DNA of 33,745 nt from Candidatus Woesearchaeota archaeon (GCA_016184145.1 JACPDF010000012.1:1-33745); one strand, 5' to 3'; shown: positions 17,099 through 26,505, numbered from the stretch's first letter. Numbers and translations: made by a program. Notes: generated from the letters alone by a model not told the origin.

Positions 17099-17950
17099 TT
17101 AGAATAACAAAGGAGTCACATAAACCTCCAAAAATGCCGCTACTATAAGGAATGCCACTGAGATAACTAGCAGTTCCGAGACATCGAATACTATGTGGTG
17201 GAATTTTTTGCTCTTGTAGTGCTTGTTTATTACAGCAACCGATATAATTCCTCCAGCTAAGCCGCCGTAGAAATATGCTATTATCTCCGGTATGCCGTGG
17301 ATTGAATACCTCAAGAGGCCTAGGGATGCAACACCAAAATAAGCTGAAAATTTTGTGAAACCTACAGTGCTGGCGTACTCGCTTATATTTGACCTTATGA
17401 AGTTTCCAATTGCTGCTCCGATGACAGAGGCGTTCCATGTCAAAATGAAAATCACCCCTGCACCATAGATGAAAGCGAACAAAATCGCAAAGAACAAAAC
17501 TTTGATGTTATTGAGGAGTATTTTTAAGAAAGTTGAAAGCTGCTGGAAAGCATTCCCGGAAACCTGATTGTTTATTGCCTGTATTGTCGTAGTCTGCTTA
17601 TCAAAAACCACATTTAAAGATTCGGGTGGCAGAAAAATGTACCATACCACAAATGAGATAGTAATGCCAAAAAAAAGAAACATAAGGAAAACTATGGCTT
17701 TGTTGTGCTCCTTCAAAAGGTCCGTTTCTTTGCTTATCACCAAATCTTTTCCCTCCTCTAATTTCATCGTGGCATACACGATAGGAATAGCAGCCATTAC
17801 TGTAAGGAAAACCATTATCAGGCTTGTCTGGTCCCTAAATATCCATAATGAAAGAAGTATTGCTATAGAAGAATAGGCAAAGCCTATGAAAAACATCTCC
17901 CATGGCCTTTTTTCAGCGCTTAATGGGTTAAGCAGGGATTCGAGCACCAT
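17099..17950 (-). CDS. SpoIIM-family (stage II sporulation M-like) membrane protein
   Basis: A 283-aa integral membrane protein with six or so hydrophobic helices, and the family hallmark HGIPEIIAYFYGGLAGGIIS in the C-terminal half. Archaeal members are common, but their role is unknown; in bacteria SpoIIM helps peptidoglycan remodelling, which does not apply here. A Glu/Lys-rich loop lies at about 65-82. A TATA box 27 nt before the ATG predicts a leaderless transcript. It is convergent with the OB-fold gene; the stops are 5 nt apart. It is divergent from aIF2-beta across the 100-bp repeat. Confidence 0.8.
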   Translation of the reverse strand: MVLESLLNPLSAEKRPWEMFFIGFAYSSIAILLSLWIFRDQTSLIMVFLTVMAAIPIVYATMKLEEGKDLVISKETDLLKEHNKAIVFLMFLFFGITISFVVWYIFLPPESLNVVFDKQTTTIQAINNQVSGNAFQQLSTFLKILLNNIKVLFFAILFAFIYGAGVIFILTWNASVIGAAIGNFIRSNISEYASTVGFTKFSAYFGVASLGLLRYSIHGIPEIIAYFYGGLAGGIISVAVINKHYKSKKFHHIVFDVSELLVISVAFLIVAAFLEVYVTPLLF

Positions 17951-17971
17951 AAAAATATTTCTTGGCTGTGA

Positions 17972-17982
17972 GTTTATATATT
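17972..17982 (-). promoter_or_regulatory. TATA box of the SpoIIM-family gene
   Basis: On the minus strand AATATATAAAC, centred about 27 nt before the ATG at 17950; leaderless spacing. Confidence 0.55.
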
Positions 17983-18081
17983 TTTTTAATTAAACAGGTA
18001 GGTAAAGCCAAGTTATATGTGTTTTAAGTTTTTAACCCACCTTAGATGATTATTTTATGTTGTTTCTTATTTTTTAATTCC

Positions 18082-18181
18082 GTTCGCCTTCGGCTCACAA
18101 AGTATAGTGAATTGCATGCGAGGAAGCTCGCATGATCGCTTCCATCTCGAAGCCTCGCTCTCTAACATACGCTCGGCTTCA
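18082..18181. repeat. 100-bp dispersed repeat, copy A
   Basis: Identical over all 100 bases to 28153-28252, in the same orientation. It contains a perfect 8-bp hairpin with a GAAG loop (18115-18122 with 18127-18134) and a 6-bp stem (18149-18154 with 18175-18180). It fills the leader just before aIF2-beta, ending 26 nt before the ATG, and lies between divergent genes. It could be a small mobile element, a structured leader RNA or a regulatory DNA site. Confidence 0.85.
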
Positions 18182-18207
18182 AATAATGAGCAAAAATACC
18201 AAGTCAT

Positions 18208-18621
18208 ATGGAAGATTACAAGAAGCTATTGGAGGAAGCAAGGAAAGAACTGCCTGAGCATGTATTCCAGAAAGAAAGGTTTGAGCTGCCAAAAGTAAAG
18301 GGGCATATACAGGGCAGCAGGACTGTGATAAGCAATTTTTTGCAGATAGCAAATGACCTGAGGAGAGAGCCAGAGCACATGCTCAAGTTTGTATTGAGGG
18401 AACTTGCCACACCTGGTGAGATAAAAAAGAGCGGCAGCGTCATTGTGGGCTCAAAAGTTCCTGCATCGAGGATAAATGACAAGATAAAGCAGTATGCAAA
18501 CACTTATGTTTTCTGCTATGAATGCGGCAAGCCAGACACGAAGATAGAGAAGGAAGGCAGCCTGAATTTCATCAAGTGCATGGCATGCGGCGCAAGGCAT
18601 TCAATAAAATCTAAGATTTAA
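18208..18621 (+). CDS. eif2b: Translation initiation factor aIF2 subunit beta
   Basis: A 137-aa subunit of the aIF2 heterotrimer that delivers initiator tRNA to the ribosome. An N-terminal helix contacts the gamma subunit, the central alpha-beta domain includes GSRTVISNFLQIANDLRREP (36-55), and a C-terminal zinc ribbon has C103, C106, C124 and C127. Length is typical. The ATG is supported by homology; there is no visible Shine-Dalgarno sequence. The leader is mostly the 100-bp repeat. The last 11 nt overlap the convergent membrane-protein gene. Confidence 0.95.
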   Translation: MEDYKKLLEEARKELPEHVFQKERFELPKVKGHIQGSRTVISNFLQIANDLRREPEHMLKFVLRELATPGEIKKSGSVIVGSKVPASRINDKIKQYANTYVFCYECGKPDTKIEKEGSLNFIKCMACGARHSIKSKI

Positions 18622-19234
18622 TTGTTTGTTTATTAAAAATCAGATTCTTAACCGCTTCGTTGATGCCTGTAGCGTAACCTACTGAAATTGAGAAAGTTAT
18701 TGACCAATGATTTACATAAATGTAATGGCTAAAATAAAAAATTACCATTAAAACGGCTGAACCAAATAAAATTTCTGAAAAGTTTGCATTTTCGTCCTGA
18801 ATTGCTTTTTCATTGAGTATTCCAAATCTAAATAAAAAAAATAATAAAAAGACATTGAGAAAGTTCCATATCGGAAAAACTAACAAAAATCCTGATGAGG
18901 TGCTGATTAGGTGAAAACTTGCTATAATACCTGCCCAAACATTAATAAAAACTATAAAGAACAGCATCATGGATTTTTGTATTCCTGTCTTGGGTTTAGT
19001 GGTAAATGTATGGTATATTGAAAAAAATAAGCCTGACAGAATAAAAATCAATATTAAGATACTTCTAAAATCAAAGTCGTGAAAAATAAAATCTTGTATA
19101 TCTATTCTCAAGTCGGCTGATACAATATATAATAATATAAAAGCCAATGCTGTTAAAAATAATGTATCCTCGCTATAAGATGGAACAAGTTTAAATTTAA
19201 ATAATTGTTTTTTAACTTTTGCTGATAATTTCAT
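18611..19234 (-). CDS. Polytopic membrane protein, function unknown
   Basis: A 207-aa protein with five or six hydrophobic helices (about 25-40, 58-75, 87-107, 112-135, 155-172) and a basic N terminus. No family was recognised. It starts 12 nt after the DP2 stop on the same strand, so it may be co-transcribed with cdc6-dp1-dp2, but nothing in the sequence ties it to replication. The coding region is very AT-rich compared with its neighbours. It overlaps the 3' end of aIF2-beta on the opposite strand. Confidence 0.6.
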   Translation of the reverse strand: MKLSAKVKKQLFKFKLVPSYSEDTLFLTALAFILLYIVSADLRIDIQDFIFHDFDFRSILILIFILSGLFFSIYHTFTTKPKTGIQKSMMLFFIVFINVWAGIIASFHLISTSSGFLLVFPIWNFLNVFLLFFLFRFGILNEKAIQDENANFSEILFGSAVLMVIFYFSHYIYVNHWSITFSISVGYATGINEAVKNLIFNKQTIKS

Positions 19235-19246
19235 GGTTAGTATTTC

Positions 19247-22200
19247 TCAAAACCATCTTCCCAAGCCTTCCTGCTTTTCCTTTTCCTTGCCAAAGAGGCT
19301 TTCTACATTTCTTTTTGTAAGCTCTAAATTCTGTTTAAGGTAGGATGGTAGGTTGTATTTGTCAGCGAGGGATATGGCAGGCTCAAGATATTTTATTATA
19401 GAGCCCTCGGATATTGTAAATATTATTTTGCCGCTGCATTTAAGGCACTTGCCAACCAATGGCGGCCTTCTGTATTTCTCATTGCATGTGCTGCATCTAA
19501 ACTGCTGCATTGAGAATTTTCTTAAGTTCCCCCTTATATCCCTTATAAGATGCTTTTCAATTACCAGCCTTGCGACATCTGACGCGTCCACTGCCCTTAT
19601 TTTATCTGCCAGCTCCATCTGCCCAAGAAGCTTCTCTTCCATTGAGGGAAGTATCTTGTAAGCCGAGCATCTCACTCCTGCGTTAATATTGGAGACATCG
19701 TGCGTAAAGCCAAGGTTGTAATATTGCTCTTCTGCGTCAAGTGCATCAAGCTTCTTGGAAAATTGCTCAATCTCAACTTCCCATGGCTTCTTAAAGTTCA
19801 TGCATGCCTCGTAAAACTCAAGCGGGTAGCGCTTTGCTGTGTCCAGATCAAAAACCATATCATCCACCTCAGCAGGTATTAATTTTGATGTCAAAACCAA
19901 GGGAGCATCTTGTGTTGAGCCCCTTGTGTCAGGCAAATATTGTTTTGAGAAATTCAGCAGAGCATCCATAAGCAGCATTATAGATGCTTCATCGCCATCA
20001 CAATCCCTTCTTGTCGCTGCGTGAAACAAGGGATGAGCGAAAAATCCCTGGGTCTTGGAAAAGCCTATTACCCTTCCCACTACGGCCGCAGAAGTATGAG
20101 GAGCTATTACAGCTACCAAAGCGCCTGCAATGTCTTTTTCTGATTCGAACCTGTAGAATCTGCCCTGCTTGTAAAATTCCTGCAGCATCTCATCAATAAA
20201 AAATGAGATATTCAGGAGTATTTTGTCTGCACCAAGCTCCGGGCTTTCATTGCACGAAGGCAGAATCAAATCCTGCGGCAAAAGCTCAAGAATCTGGTCG
20301 TCATTTTCCAGGTCATTATTATAAATGTCTTTTTTATAGCCGAGCTCTCTTAGTTTCTCTATGGAGGTTTTTATTTCTTTTGGCTTAAAATGTGTTATAG
20401 GAAGCTGGGTCATGTCATACCTTATTGTGCCGTCTTTATTCACACACACATCATATTTTGCCCTGAAGAGTCCTTTTATGAAATGCTCCGGCATATGGTC
20501 CTTGTTGGCTGTTCCCCTCACACCCTTTATCAAATCCGGGTATGTCTTTATGCTGAGTTTTTTAAGGAAATTATCAAACATGGTTTTTATGTCAATCTGC
20601 TGCGCCATGTACGTTGCAGCGCTGCCATGCCTGCATTTTTCATCATTTAGTATGCCGCAGTCGCGGCAATAATACCTCTTATCTGTTTTTTTGCTGCATA
20701 CCTCGCAAATACTAAAGATGGTGTTTTTCCTGCATCTGCTGCAGGAAAATATTGGAAATTCGGCTGTGACTTTGCTTGTCTCAATTGCGCTCTGAAAAGA
20801 CCTTAATCTTCCTCCTTCGTCCCCTATAGGGAAAAGAACGTGAGGGCTTCCAGTAAGCTTCCTCATCTTGGCTTTTTCGGGCCTGCCCATCCTTGCGCCT
20901 ATAAAAATCCCTGATTTGTCCCTTATTTTTATATCAGAAATCTGGTTTATAAGAAATAATGTCCCTTTATTTTCTTCTGGCTTTATAGCGGTAATTTCCT
21001 CCCTGCTGGAATCTAAATTAAATATCTCAGAAATTGTGTAAGCATCGTCTTTTTCAATCACAATGAATTCGTTGTTTGCCACTATGTGCGGCGTTCCCAT
21101 GCTGCTAAATATATTTTTCAGCTTTTCGTCAAAAGGCAATACTAGTTTGGATGCTTCTTCTATGAGCTTTGGCTTCTGGTCTGACAGCTTATTGAAAAGG
21201 TAAAAAAAGTCTTCTGTCTGGATAAGGCTCCAGTGATAAGTGTATTTTGGGTGCAATGGAACGTTAAGTTTTCTTGATATAGTAAATGCCTGTTTCGCGC
21301 TTATGTTTGTTCTTATTGGGTTCTTGAAGAGTTTTTCCAAGAAGTCTTTTTCCATCTCCAGGTGCAGCGCCAATTTTTCAAAGTCTAGCGTGCCAAAGGT
21401 ATCTACAGTCGCTTTTTCAAGTTCCAAAGCCCACCATTCCTCACAATAACCTGGCGGGACTAAGGTATGGGCTCGGTTAAAAAAATCACCATAACTTATG
21501 AGAATGTCCCCTAAGAATAAAATTTCCTTGATTTCTTTTGCGAGAGCTTTTGCAAGTTTTGCGTCATTAAGCCTTATTACGCTGTCGTCATTAAGCCTCA
21601 CAATCGGGCCTTCAATGCTGTCGCATACTGTGATAGCGGTTGCTTTTCCCGGGCGCTCGAGCTTTAACTGGGTTCCTGTGGCTATGTAGCGGTTCAGGGT
21701 GTGCATTGTTGAGGGATGTATTGATGTGGAGGAGTAGCCTGAAACCCTGCTTCTTCCATATCTTAACCTAAATCCGCCGGCTGCCAAGGGATGAGTAAGT
21801 ATCGGCCTTCCCGCAACAAGGTCTTGGATGTATGTATAAACAGGGGCGATTTTGCCTTCTGTTTTATCATCCTGTGATTTTGCCTTTTTTTGTAGAAGTA
21901 GGAAATTTTCAAGAAATGACCAGTTCTTCAAGTCAAAGTCTTCGCTAAGAGTGGTTATTATCTTGTTTATTTTTGATGCCTTTTGCGCCAAGCATTCCCC
22001 CAAGACAAGGCACGGCCCGCTTCTTATCTTGTTTGTCTCTATCCTTTCCAGATCCTTGTAGTTGGATACCTCTATTTTTTCAGAGGAATCTCCGTCTATC
22101 TGCACCGGCAGGTTTCTTACGAGAAATTTTATCTCTTCCTGGCTTGGCAGATACTGCAAGTTTGTGATGCGCTCATGATAGTCATATAGCTCCGTTGCCA

Positions 22201-22765
22201 TCCTTTTGACCTCGTATTCTGTTGGGTCGTAAGGATAATAGCCGGAATTTTTCCTCACATAATCCGCTATCACCACTGATAACGCTCCTGCCGTGCCGCC
22301 TGCGCTTCTTATAGGGCCGGAGTACATCAGGCAGAAATATTCTTTGCCATCTTTCCTTTTTTTTATTTTTAATTCAACAAAGCCTTCCAGCGGGCTTGAG
22401 ACAACACCTAAAGTTAAGTACGCCAAGCCAACCCTTATTCCAGATTCCATTGCCTTTATTTTGCTGTCAAATTTGCAGAATTTTTCGTTAACAACTTCAA
22501 TGGCTATTGAAAGCGCTACCCTAAAGTCCAATTTGCCGAATTTTTTTTCCATATCCTGGATTCTTTTTGCCAAGCCGGAATTTATAATCTCTGGTGTTAA
22601 TGCTCCTATAATCCCCTCTACTCTCTCCGCCATGTTTTTTGCGAGCGGAATGCCTGCCTCATCCTCAGGATCATAGCCGAGTTTTCTTGCCTTGTTTGCT
22701 GTTTTGTAAACCAAATCAACTTTATTTTCTATTTCCCTGAAATACGCTTTGATGTCTGGCACCAT
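19247..22765 (-). CDS. polC: DNA polymerase D large catalytic subunit (DP2)
   Basis: A 1172-aa catalytic subunit of the archaeal replicative polymerase D. The active-site segment RRDCDGDEASIML contains D921 and D923, the metal-binding aspartates of the double-psi beta-barrel core. Zinc sites are seen at CSRC...CEVC...CRDCG (675-703) and CSTC...CLKC (1091-1110). The N-terminal region carries SGPIRSAGGTAGA (149-161). No intein interrupts the active-site region, although inteins are frequent there in archaea. The last eight residues QEGLGRWF form a PCNA-interacting (PIP) box. It starts one nucleotide after the DP1 stop (TAA-A-ATG), so the two subunits are coupled. Confidence 0.96.
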   Translation of the reverse strand: MVPDIKAYFREIENKVDLVYKTANKARKLGYDPEDEAGIPLAKNMAERVEGIIGALTPEIINSGLAKRIQDMEKKFGKLDFRVALSIAIEVVNEKFCKFDSKIKAMESGIRVGLAYLTLGVVSSPLEGFVELKIKKRKDGKEYFCLMYSGPIRSAGGTAGALSVVIADYVRKNSGYYPYDPTEYEVKRMATELYDYHERITNLQYLPSQEEIKFLVRNLPVQIDGDSSEKIEVSNYKDLERIETNKIRSGPCLVLGECLAQKASKINKIITTLSEDFDLKNWSFLENFLLLQKKAKSQDDKTEGKIAPVYTYIQDLVAGRPILTHPLAAGGFRLRYGRSRVSGYSSTSIHPSTMHTLNRYIATGTQLKLERPGKATAITVCDSIEGPIVRLNDDSVIRLNDAKLAKALAKEIKEILFLGDILISYGDFFNRAHTLVPPGYCEEWWALELEKATVDTFGTLDFEKLALHLEMEKDFLEKLFKNPIRTNISAKQAFTISRKLNVPLHPKYTYHWSLIQTEDFFYLFNKLSDQKPKLIEEASKLVLPFDEKLKNIFSSMGTPHIVANNEFIVIEKDDAYTISEIFNLDSSREEITAIKPEENKGTLFLINQISDIKIRDKSGIFIGARMGRPEKAKMRKLTGSPHVLFPIGDEGGRLRSFQSAIETSKVTAEFPIFSCSRCRKNTIFSICEVCSKKTDKRYYCRDCGILNDEKCRHGSAATYMAQQIDIKTMFDNFLKKLSIKTYPDLIKGVRGTANKDHMPEHFIKGLFRAKYDVCVNKDGTIRYDMTQLPITHFKPKEIKTSIEKLRELGYKKDIYNNDLENDDQILELLPQDLILPSCNESPELGADKILLNISFFIDEMLQEFYKQGRFYRFESEKDIAGALVAVIAPHTSAAVVGRVIGFSKTQGFFAHPLFHAATRRDCDGDEASIMLLMDALLNFSKQYLPDTRGSTQDAPLVLTSKLIPAEVDDMVFDLDTAKRYPLEFYEACMNFKKPWEVEIEQFSKKLDALDAEEQYYNLGFTHDVSNINAGVRCSAYKILPSMEEKLLGQMELADKIRAVDASDVARLVIEKHLIRDIRGNLRKFSMQQFRCSTCNEKYRRPPLVGKCLKCSGKIIFTISEGSIIKYLEPAISLADKYNLPSYLKQNLELTKRNVESLFGKEKEKQEGLGRWF

Positions 22766-22766
22766 T

Positions 22767-24347
22767 TTATTTTCCGAACTTCAGCATTTTTACCTGCCTC
22801 GTCTGCAAATTTACAATCGGAACGCGGCTTGGCTCAGGATGATGACCAACTTTCTCCTGGTAAGCCGTCTTGCTCTGCCAGCAGCTTCCTGAAATCAGAG
22901 TAATGTTCCGGTAGTTTGATGCTGCTGCCTTATGAATATGGCCTGAAACAAAAAAATCAGGAACCTTGTTTATGAATAATGGGTCAAGTTTTGAATCTGG
23001 TGTGTATAAAGTTGATGTATGGGCTGGCGCTAGGTGCCTTTTTTGCAGCAAAAATTTCATTATTAAATCCGCGCGGTCATAGCCGCCATTAGTCCTTATT
23101 GATTCAACCTCGGCAACATAGTAATCAAACGAGTAGCCATGGTAAAGCAACACATCAAATCCTGGAAAATTTTTAGATGAGTCTATATTGACCCAGGCTG
23201 GGTTGGATGTCATTATTGCATTTGGCAGGCTGTAAAGCGGCTCTGCAAAATCTTTGTATATTGGAAACTGAGGCTCTGCAACCCTCATTGCGTCGTGGTT
23301 TCCGGGGCAGATGATCAGCTTTATGTGTTTTGGTATGCTACTGAGGAGGCTTGCACATTCATTGTACTGATCTTTTATGTCTTTTATTGTAAGCTCTTTT
23401 TCCTGGTCTGGGTAAACGCCGCAGCCATCGACTAAGTCTCCTATTATGAAGATGTATTTTACTTTTGATGCTATATGCCGCTGGGTTTCGCTGCCAAGAT
23501 CCTGGTTTATCCACCTCAAGAAGCGGTTGAAGTCTTCTCCAAGAAAATACCTTGAGCCAACATGCAGGTCTGAAAGAAAAATAGCATATGATTCATCTTC
23601 TGCCTTCTTTATCTCTTTTGATACTGGTATATCTGGGCAGAAAAGATTGTTTGCAAATATTATATTTTCCCCGTTCACCCCAACAACACCAATAACCTCG
23701 TCAAGGACGATGTCTTTTGCAATCATGAACAGGGAGGGCTTTGTCTTGTTTACAATGACTCTTGTGTATGCTGTGTCATCTTCAATTGCAAGCATATAGT
23801 TACCATTTTTGGTCTGCTGCTTGTCTCTCACCATCCCAACGACTGCTATCTGCTCCCGGTCTTTTTTGTTGAGGAGCCTGCTTATTGAGATTGCGCCCTG
23901 CAGCTCCTGCCTTTGCTTCAGTATTTTCTCAATTGACTTGAACCTGACATTAAAATAGTCTATGAAATCCTGGGCTTCCTTTTTCCCGGGCTCACTTTTG
24001 TAAGAAAAGATGACTTTTATCTTGTCATCCTGCTCCTGGGCTTCTGTTTTTTGCAGCAGAGGCTTAACAATATTTTCATAGCCGGATTTGCCTTTCTTTT
24101 CCAAAATGACATCATATTTTTCCAGCTCCGGCCAGTTTAGTTTTGCTGGCTGGGGCTGGCTTAACAACTCTTTAATCTTTTCGCTGAGGACTGTTATTTC
24201 CTCGTGCCTTGCATTCTCAATTAAACTGCATACTTCTTCAAAGAACTTGTCGTTGTTAAGCTGTTTTAATAGTTCTGAGCTCAGTAAAAGGCCCTTTTTT
24301 AGAAAAAAGCTTACAATATCTTTCTTTTTTGTCTCTAACTCTTGCAT
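22767..24347 (-). CDS. polB: DNA polymerase D small proofreading subunit (DP1)
   Basis: A 526-aa exonuclease subunit of polymerase D. An N-terminal helical region (1-60) and a variable linker lead to an OB-fold (about 160-240) that binds DP2. A Mre11-like phosphodiesterase domain fills 250-490 with all expected metal ligands: D260 and H262 (SDLHVGS), D304 (GDLVDG), N350-H351 (PGNHD), H403, and H470/H472 (SGHIHK). So 3'-5' proofreading should be active. It starts 2 nt after the cdc6 stop and is followed immediately by DP2, giving the cdc6-dp1-dp2 order common in euryarchaea and DPANN. Confidence 0.95.
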   Translation of the reverse strand: MQELETKKKDIVSFFLKKGLLLSSELLKQLNNDKFFEEVCSLIENARHEEITVLSEKIKELLSQPQPAKLNWPELEKYDVILEKKGKSGYENIVKPLLQKTEAQEQDDKIKVIFSYKSEPGKKEAQDFIDYFNVRFKSIEKILKQRQELQGAISISRLLNKKDREQIAVVGMVRDKQQTKNGNYMLAIEDDTAYTRVIVNKTKPSLFMIAKDIVLDEVIGVVGVNGENIIFANNLFCPDIPVSKEIKKAEDESYAIFLSDLHVGSRYFLGEDFNRFLRWINQDLGSETQRHIASKVKYIFIIGDLVDGCGVYPDQEKELTIKDIKDQYNECASLLSSIPKHIKLIICPGNHDAMRVAEPQFPIYKDFAEPLYSLPNAIMTSNPAWVNIDSSKNFPGFDVLLYHGYSFDYYVAEVESIRTNGGYDRADLIMKFLLQKRHLAPAHTSTLYTPDSKLDPLFINKVPDFFVSGHIHKAAASNYRNITLISGSCWQSKTAYQEKVGHHPEPSRVPIVNLQTRQVKMLKFGK

Positions 24348-24349
24348 TT

Positions 24350-25558
24350 TTATGACAAAGACAGTTCATCTTCCAGGATTTTTTTTGTCAGAGGTATTGC
24401 AGAGGAGGAAACAGATAATGAGATATCCCTTGTCCTCCCATACCTTCCTTTTGATATTGTTTTTGTGTTTAATATCCCCATCAACTCAAATTCCCTTATA
24501 ATATCCGAGACCCTTCTTTGGGTCAAAGGCCTTAAGCCTATCTTGAAACATAATCTTTTATAGAAGTCATAAATTTCACCGCTATATGCATAAGGGTTGC
24601 TGGATTTTATTGATATTATGGACAGCAAAACTGCCTGAAATTGCTTGGGCTGCGTCTTGACTACATCAAATATCTTTTCTTTCTCTAACTTGTCTTCTGC
24701 CTCGTCTATGTGCGCAAGGGAGATTGTTTTGTGCCTTGCCCTTTCAGCTATCTCAGCGGCTACCCTTAAAAGCTCGATTGCTTTTCTTGCGTCTCCATGC
24801 TCTCTTGCGGCGTATGCAGCGCATTTCTCTATCACCCCAGTTTCTATTATATTTTCCTTGAATGCCCTTGATGCCCTTTCTTTGAGTATATCTTTCATCT
24901 CCAAAGCGTTGTACGGGGAAAAGAAAACATCTTCTTCTGACAGGGAGGACTTAACCCTTGAATCAACATTTTCCATGAAAGTTGTATTGTTGGAAATGCC
25001 AAGTATTGCTATCTGGGATTTCTTAATATCCTCATTTATCCTTGTGAGGTTGTAGAGAATGTTGTCTCCGGTTTTTTTTATTAACTGGTCTATCTCATCA
25101 AGGACAAGCAGGATGGTGCTGCTTTCCTTTTCAACACTGTCATAGAATATCTTATAGACCTCATCTGTTGGCAAACCCGTTGCTGGTATGCTCCTACCAA
25201 AGAAGCTGGCAAGCTGGGCTAACAGCCTGTATTCTGTGTCTGCCATACGCTTTAGCTTGCAGTTTGCGTAGATTATCTTTAATGGTATTTTTCTTTCTGT
25301 GGCTATCTTGGCCATGTTGTCTGTTATATGTTTTATTGTGAGTGTTTTTCCTGTTCCGGTGTTTCCGTAAACAAATAAGTTGGATGGCTTTTCATGTTTT
25401 AGCGCAGGAGCAAGGATATTTAGTATCTGGTTTACTTCCTTGTCCCTGTGTAAAATGTTTTCGGGTATAAAAGAAGAAAGTAAAACGCTACGGTCAATAA
25501 ATAAGGATTCCCTAACCAGGAATTCCTCAAAGAAGGCAGAAACACTCTTTTTTTCCAT
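24350..25558 (-). CDS. cdc6: Orc1/Cdc6 origin-recognition and helicase-loading ATPase
   Basis: A 402-aa AAA+ protein that binds the replication origin and loads MCM. Walker A is GNTGTGKT (65-72) and Walker B is LVLDEID (151-157); a sensor-2 region is at HGDARKAIELLR. The C-terminal winged helix (about 300-400) includes LRPLTQRRVSDIIREFELMG, which would contact the ORB elements. It is the first gene of an operon with both polymerase D subunits. A palindromic TATA box 27 nt before the ATG and an ORB-like site just upstream of that suggest autoregulation. It is the only Cdc6 in the window. Confidence 0.96.
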   Translation of the reverse strand: MEKKSVSAFFEEFLVRESLFIDRSVLLSSFIPENILHRDKEVNQILNILAPALKHEKPSNLFVYGNTGTGKTLTIKHITDNMAKIATERKIPLKIIYANCKLKRMADTEYRLLAQLASFFGRSIPATGLPTDEVYKIFYDSVEKESSTILLVLDEIDQLIKKTGDNILYNLTRINEDIKKSQIAILGISNNTTFMENVDSRVKSSLSEEDVFFSPYNALEMKDILKERASRAFKENIIETGVIEKCAAYAAREHGDARKAIELLRVAAEIAERARHKTISLAHIDEAEDKLEKEKIFDVVKTQPKQFQAVLLSIISIKSSNPYAYSGEIYDFYKRLCFKIGLRPLTQRRVSDIIREFELMGILNTKTISKGRYGRTRDISLSVSSSAIPLTKKILEDELSLS

Positions 25559-25578
25559 AAAATTCCAGAAGAAATAAA

Positions 25579-25590
25579 GGTATATAAACC
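25579..25590 (-). promoter_or_regulatory. TATA box of cdc6-dp1-dp2
   Basis: GGTATATAAACC, centred about 27 nt before the cdc6 ATG (leaderless). The left ORB-like site starts only 8 nt upstream of it, so Cdc6 binding could repress its own operon. Confidence 0.6.
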
Positions 25591-25597
25591 TTTTGTT

Positions 25598-25775
25598 CCA
25601 CTCCCAGAGGTAGATTTCCTATGGAGATATTTCGTGTTTTATTTTTTGTTGTTGTTTTGTCGTCATTATTTTTTTATTTTATTTTTTCGTTTTATTATTA
25701 ATTATTTTCTATATTGAAAAATAATATATAATAAAACAAAATTATTTTTATTTTTCCATAGGAAGTGGTGGGGTG
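25598..25775. other. Probable replication origin: two inverted ORB-like sites around an AT-rich core
   Basis: The left site (25598-25626) reads on the minus strand CTCCATAGGAAAT... and ends in GGGAGTGG. The right site (25754-25775) reads on the plus strand TTCCATAGGAAGTGGTGGGG and ends TG. Both share TCCATAGGAA, in inverted orientation, with their G-rich ends pointing outward. The ~127 bp between them (25627-25753) is almost only A and T, fitting a DNA unwinding element. The adjacent gene is cdc6. Archaeal origins characteristically have inverted ORBs flanking an AT-rich element next to orc1/cdc6. Prediction only; no skew calculation was possible. Confidence 0.75.
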
Positions 25776-25825
25776 TCTGTTTGCAAAATTATGTTTTTGT
25801 TATTATATAGTAATAAAAACAGTAA

Positions 25826-25836
25826 GATTTAAAAAC
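25826..25836 (+). promoter_or_regulatory. TATA box of the broken TrmB-like gene
   Basis: GATTTAAAAAC centred about 27 nt before the ATG at 25858; leaderless spacing. Confidence 0.5.
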
Positions 25837-25857
25837 ACCGATATATTACTTTACTAT

Positions 25858-26488
25858 ATGTTAGTGGACCAAGAGACTATTAAAAAAATAAAGTCGTTGG
25901 GTTTGAATACCTACGAGGTCAAAATATGGACTGCTTTGCTTTCAAGAGGAGTAAGCACCGCAGGAGAGCTTTCTGACATAGCTAATGTACCAAGATCCAG
26001 ATCATATGATGTTTGTCTTGGAAAATGTCAAGGAGCAGATAGAGAAAAACACAGAAAAGCACATATCACATATCTCTGGCTCTTCTTTTAATAATATGAT
26101 AAATAATCTGCAGGAAGTGTATGAAGGCGCTGTTGGAACCAATGAAGAGGTAGTTGCCGTCCTAAAAGGAAAAAACACACAAAAACATATTAGTTTTTTG
26201 TTCAAAAACACAAAGAAAGAGATTTTGCTCTCATCTTCCAGCGCAAAAGAGCACTTTGATCTTTTGGAAAACATAAAAAATAAACAAAAAAACATTGAGG
26301 TAAGGGTGATTAGCGGCAAAGAACTTTTAGCTGGGAACAAAGGCGCAATACCTAGGGTTTGCATTGTTGATGAAAATGTTGTAATATTCCCTGTTGACGC
26401 AAAAGACACCCATCCTGATTATGATGTTGGCATATGGGTAAAAAACAGGAATATAGCCCGCTTTTTCAAAAAGCTGCTTTCTGATTAA
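25858..26488 (+). pseudogene. TrmB-family transcriptional regulator, frameshifted with missing wing region
   Basis: The first frame encodes a TrmB-type helix-turn-helix (MLVDQETIKKIKSLGLNTYE... VPRSRSYDV, 52 residues, to 26013) and runs on to a stop at 26091 in nonsense. The homologous remainder continues from about 26012 in the +1 frame (FVLENVKEQIEKNTEKHIS ... FFKKLLSD) as the usual coiled coil and effector domain, ending at 26488. Intact relatives normally have about 25-30 more residues (the winged-helix wing) at the join, so the simplest reading is an internal deletion that also shifted the frame, perhaps at a short TTGGAA microhomology. An assembly error is the alternative. The promoter is intact. 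Confidence 0.7.
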
Positions 26489-26505
26489 CCTTTAAGGATA
26501 CGAAA

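Noticed and set aside
19247-22765. An intein in DNA polymerase DP2
   Set aside because: The RRDCDGDE active-site region is continuous and the length is normal; no splicing motifs are present. The same holds for mcm.
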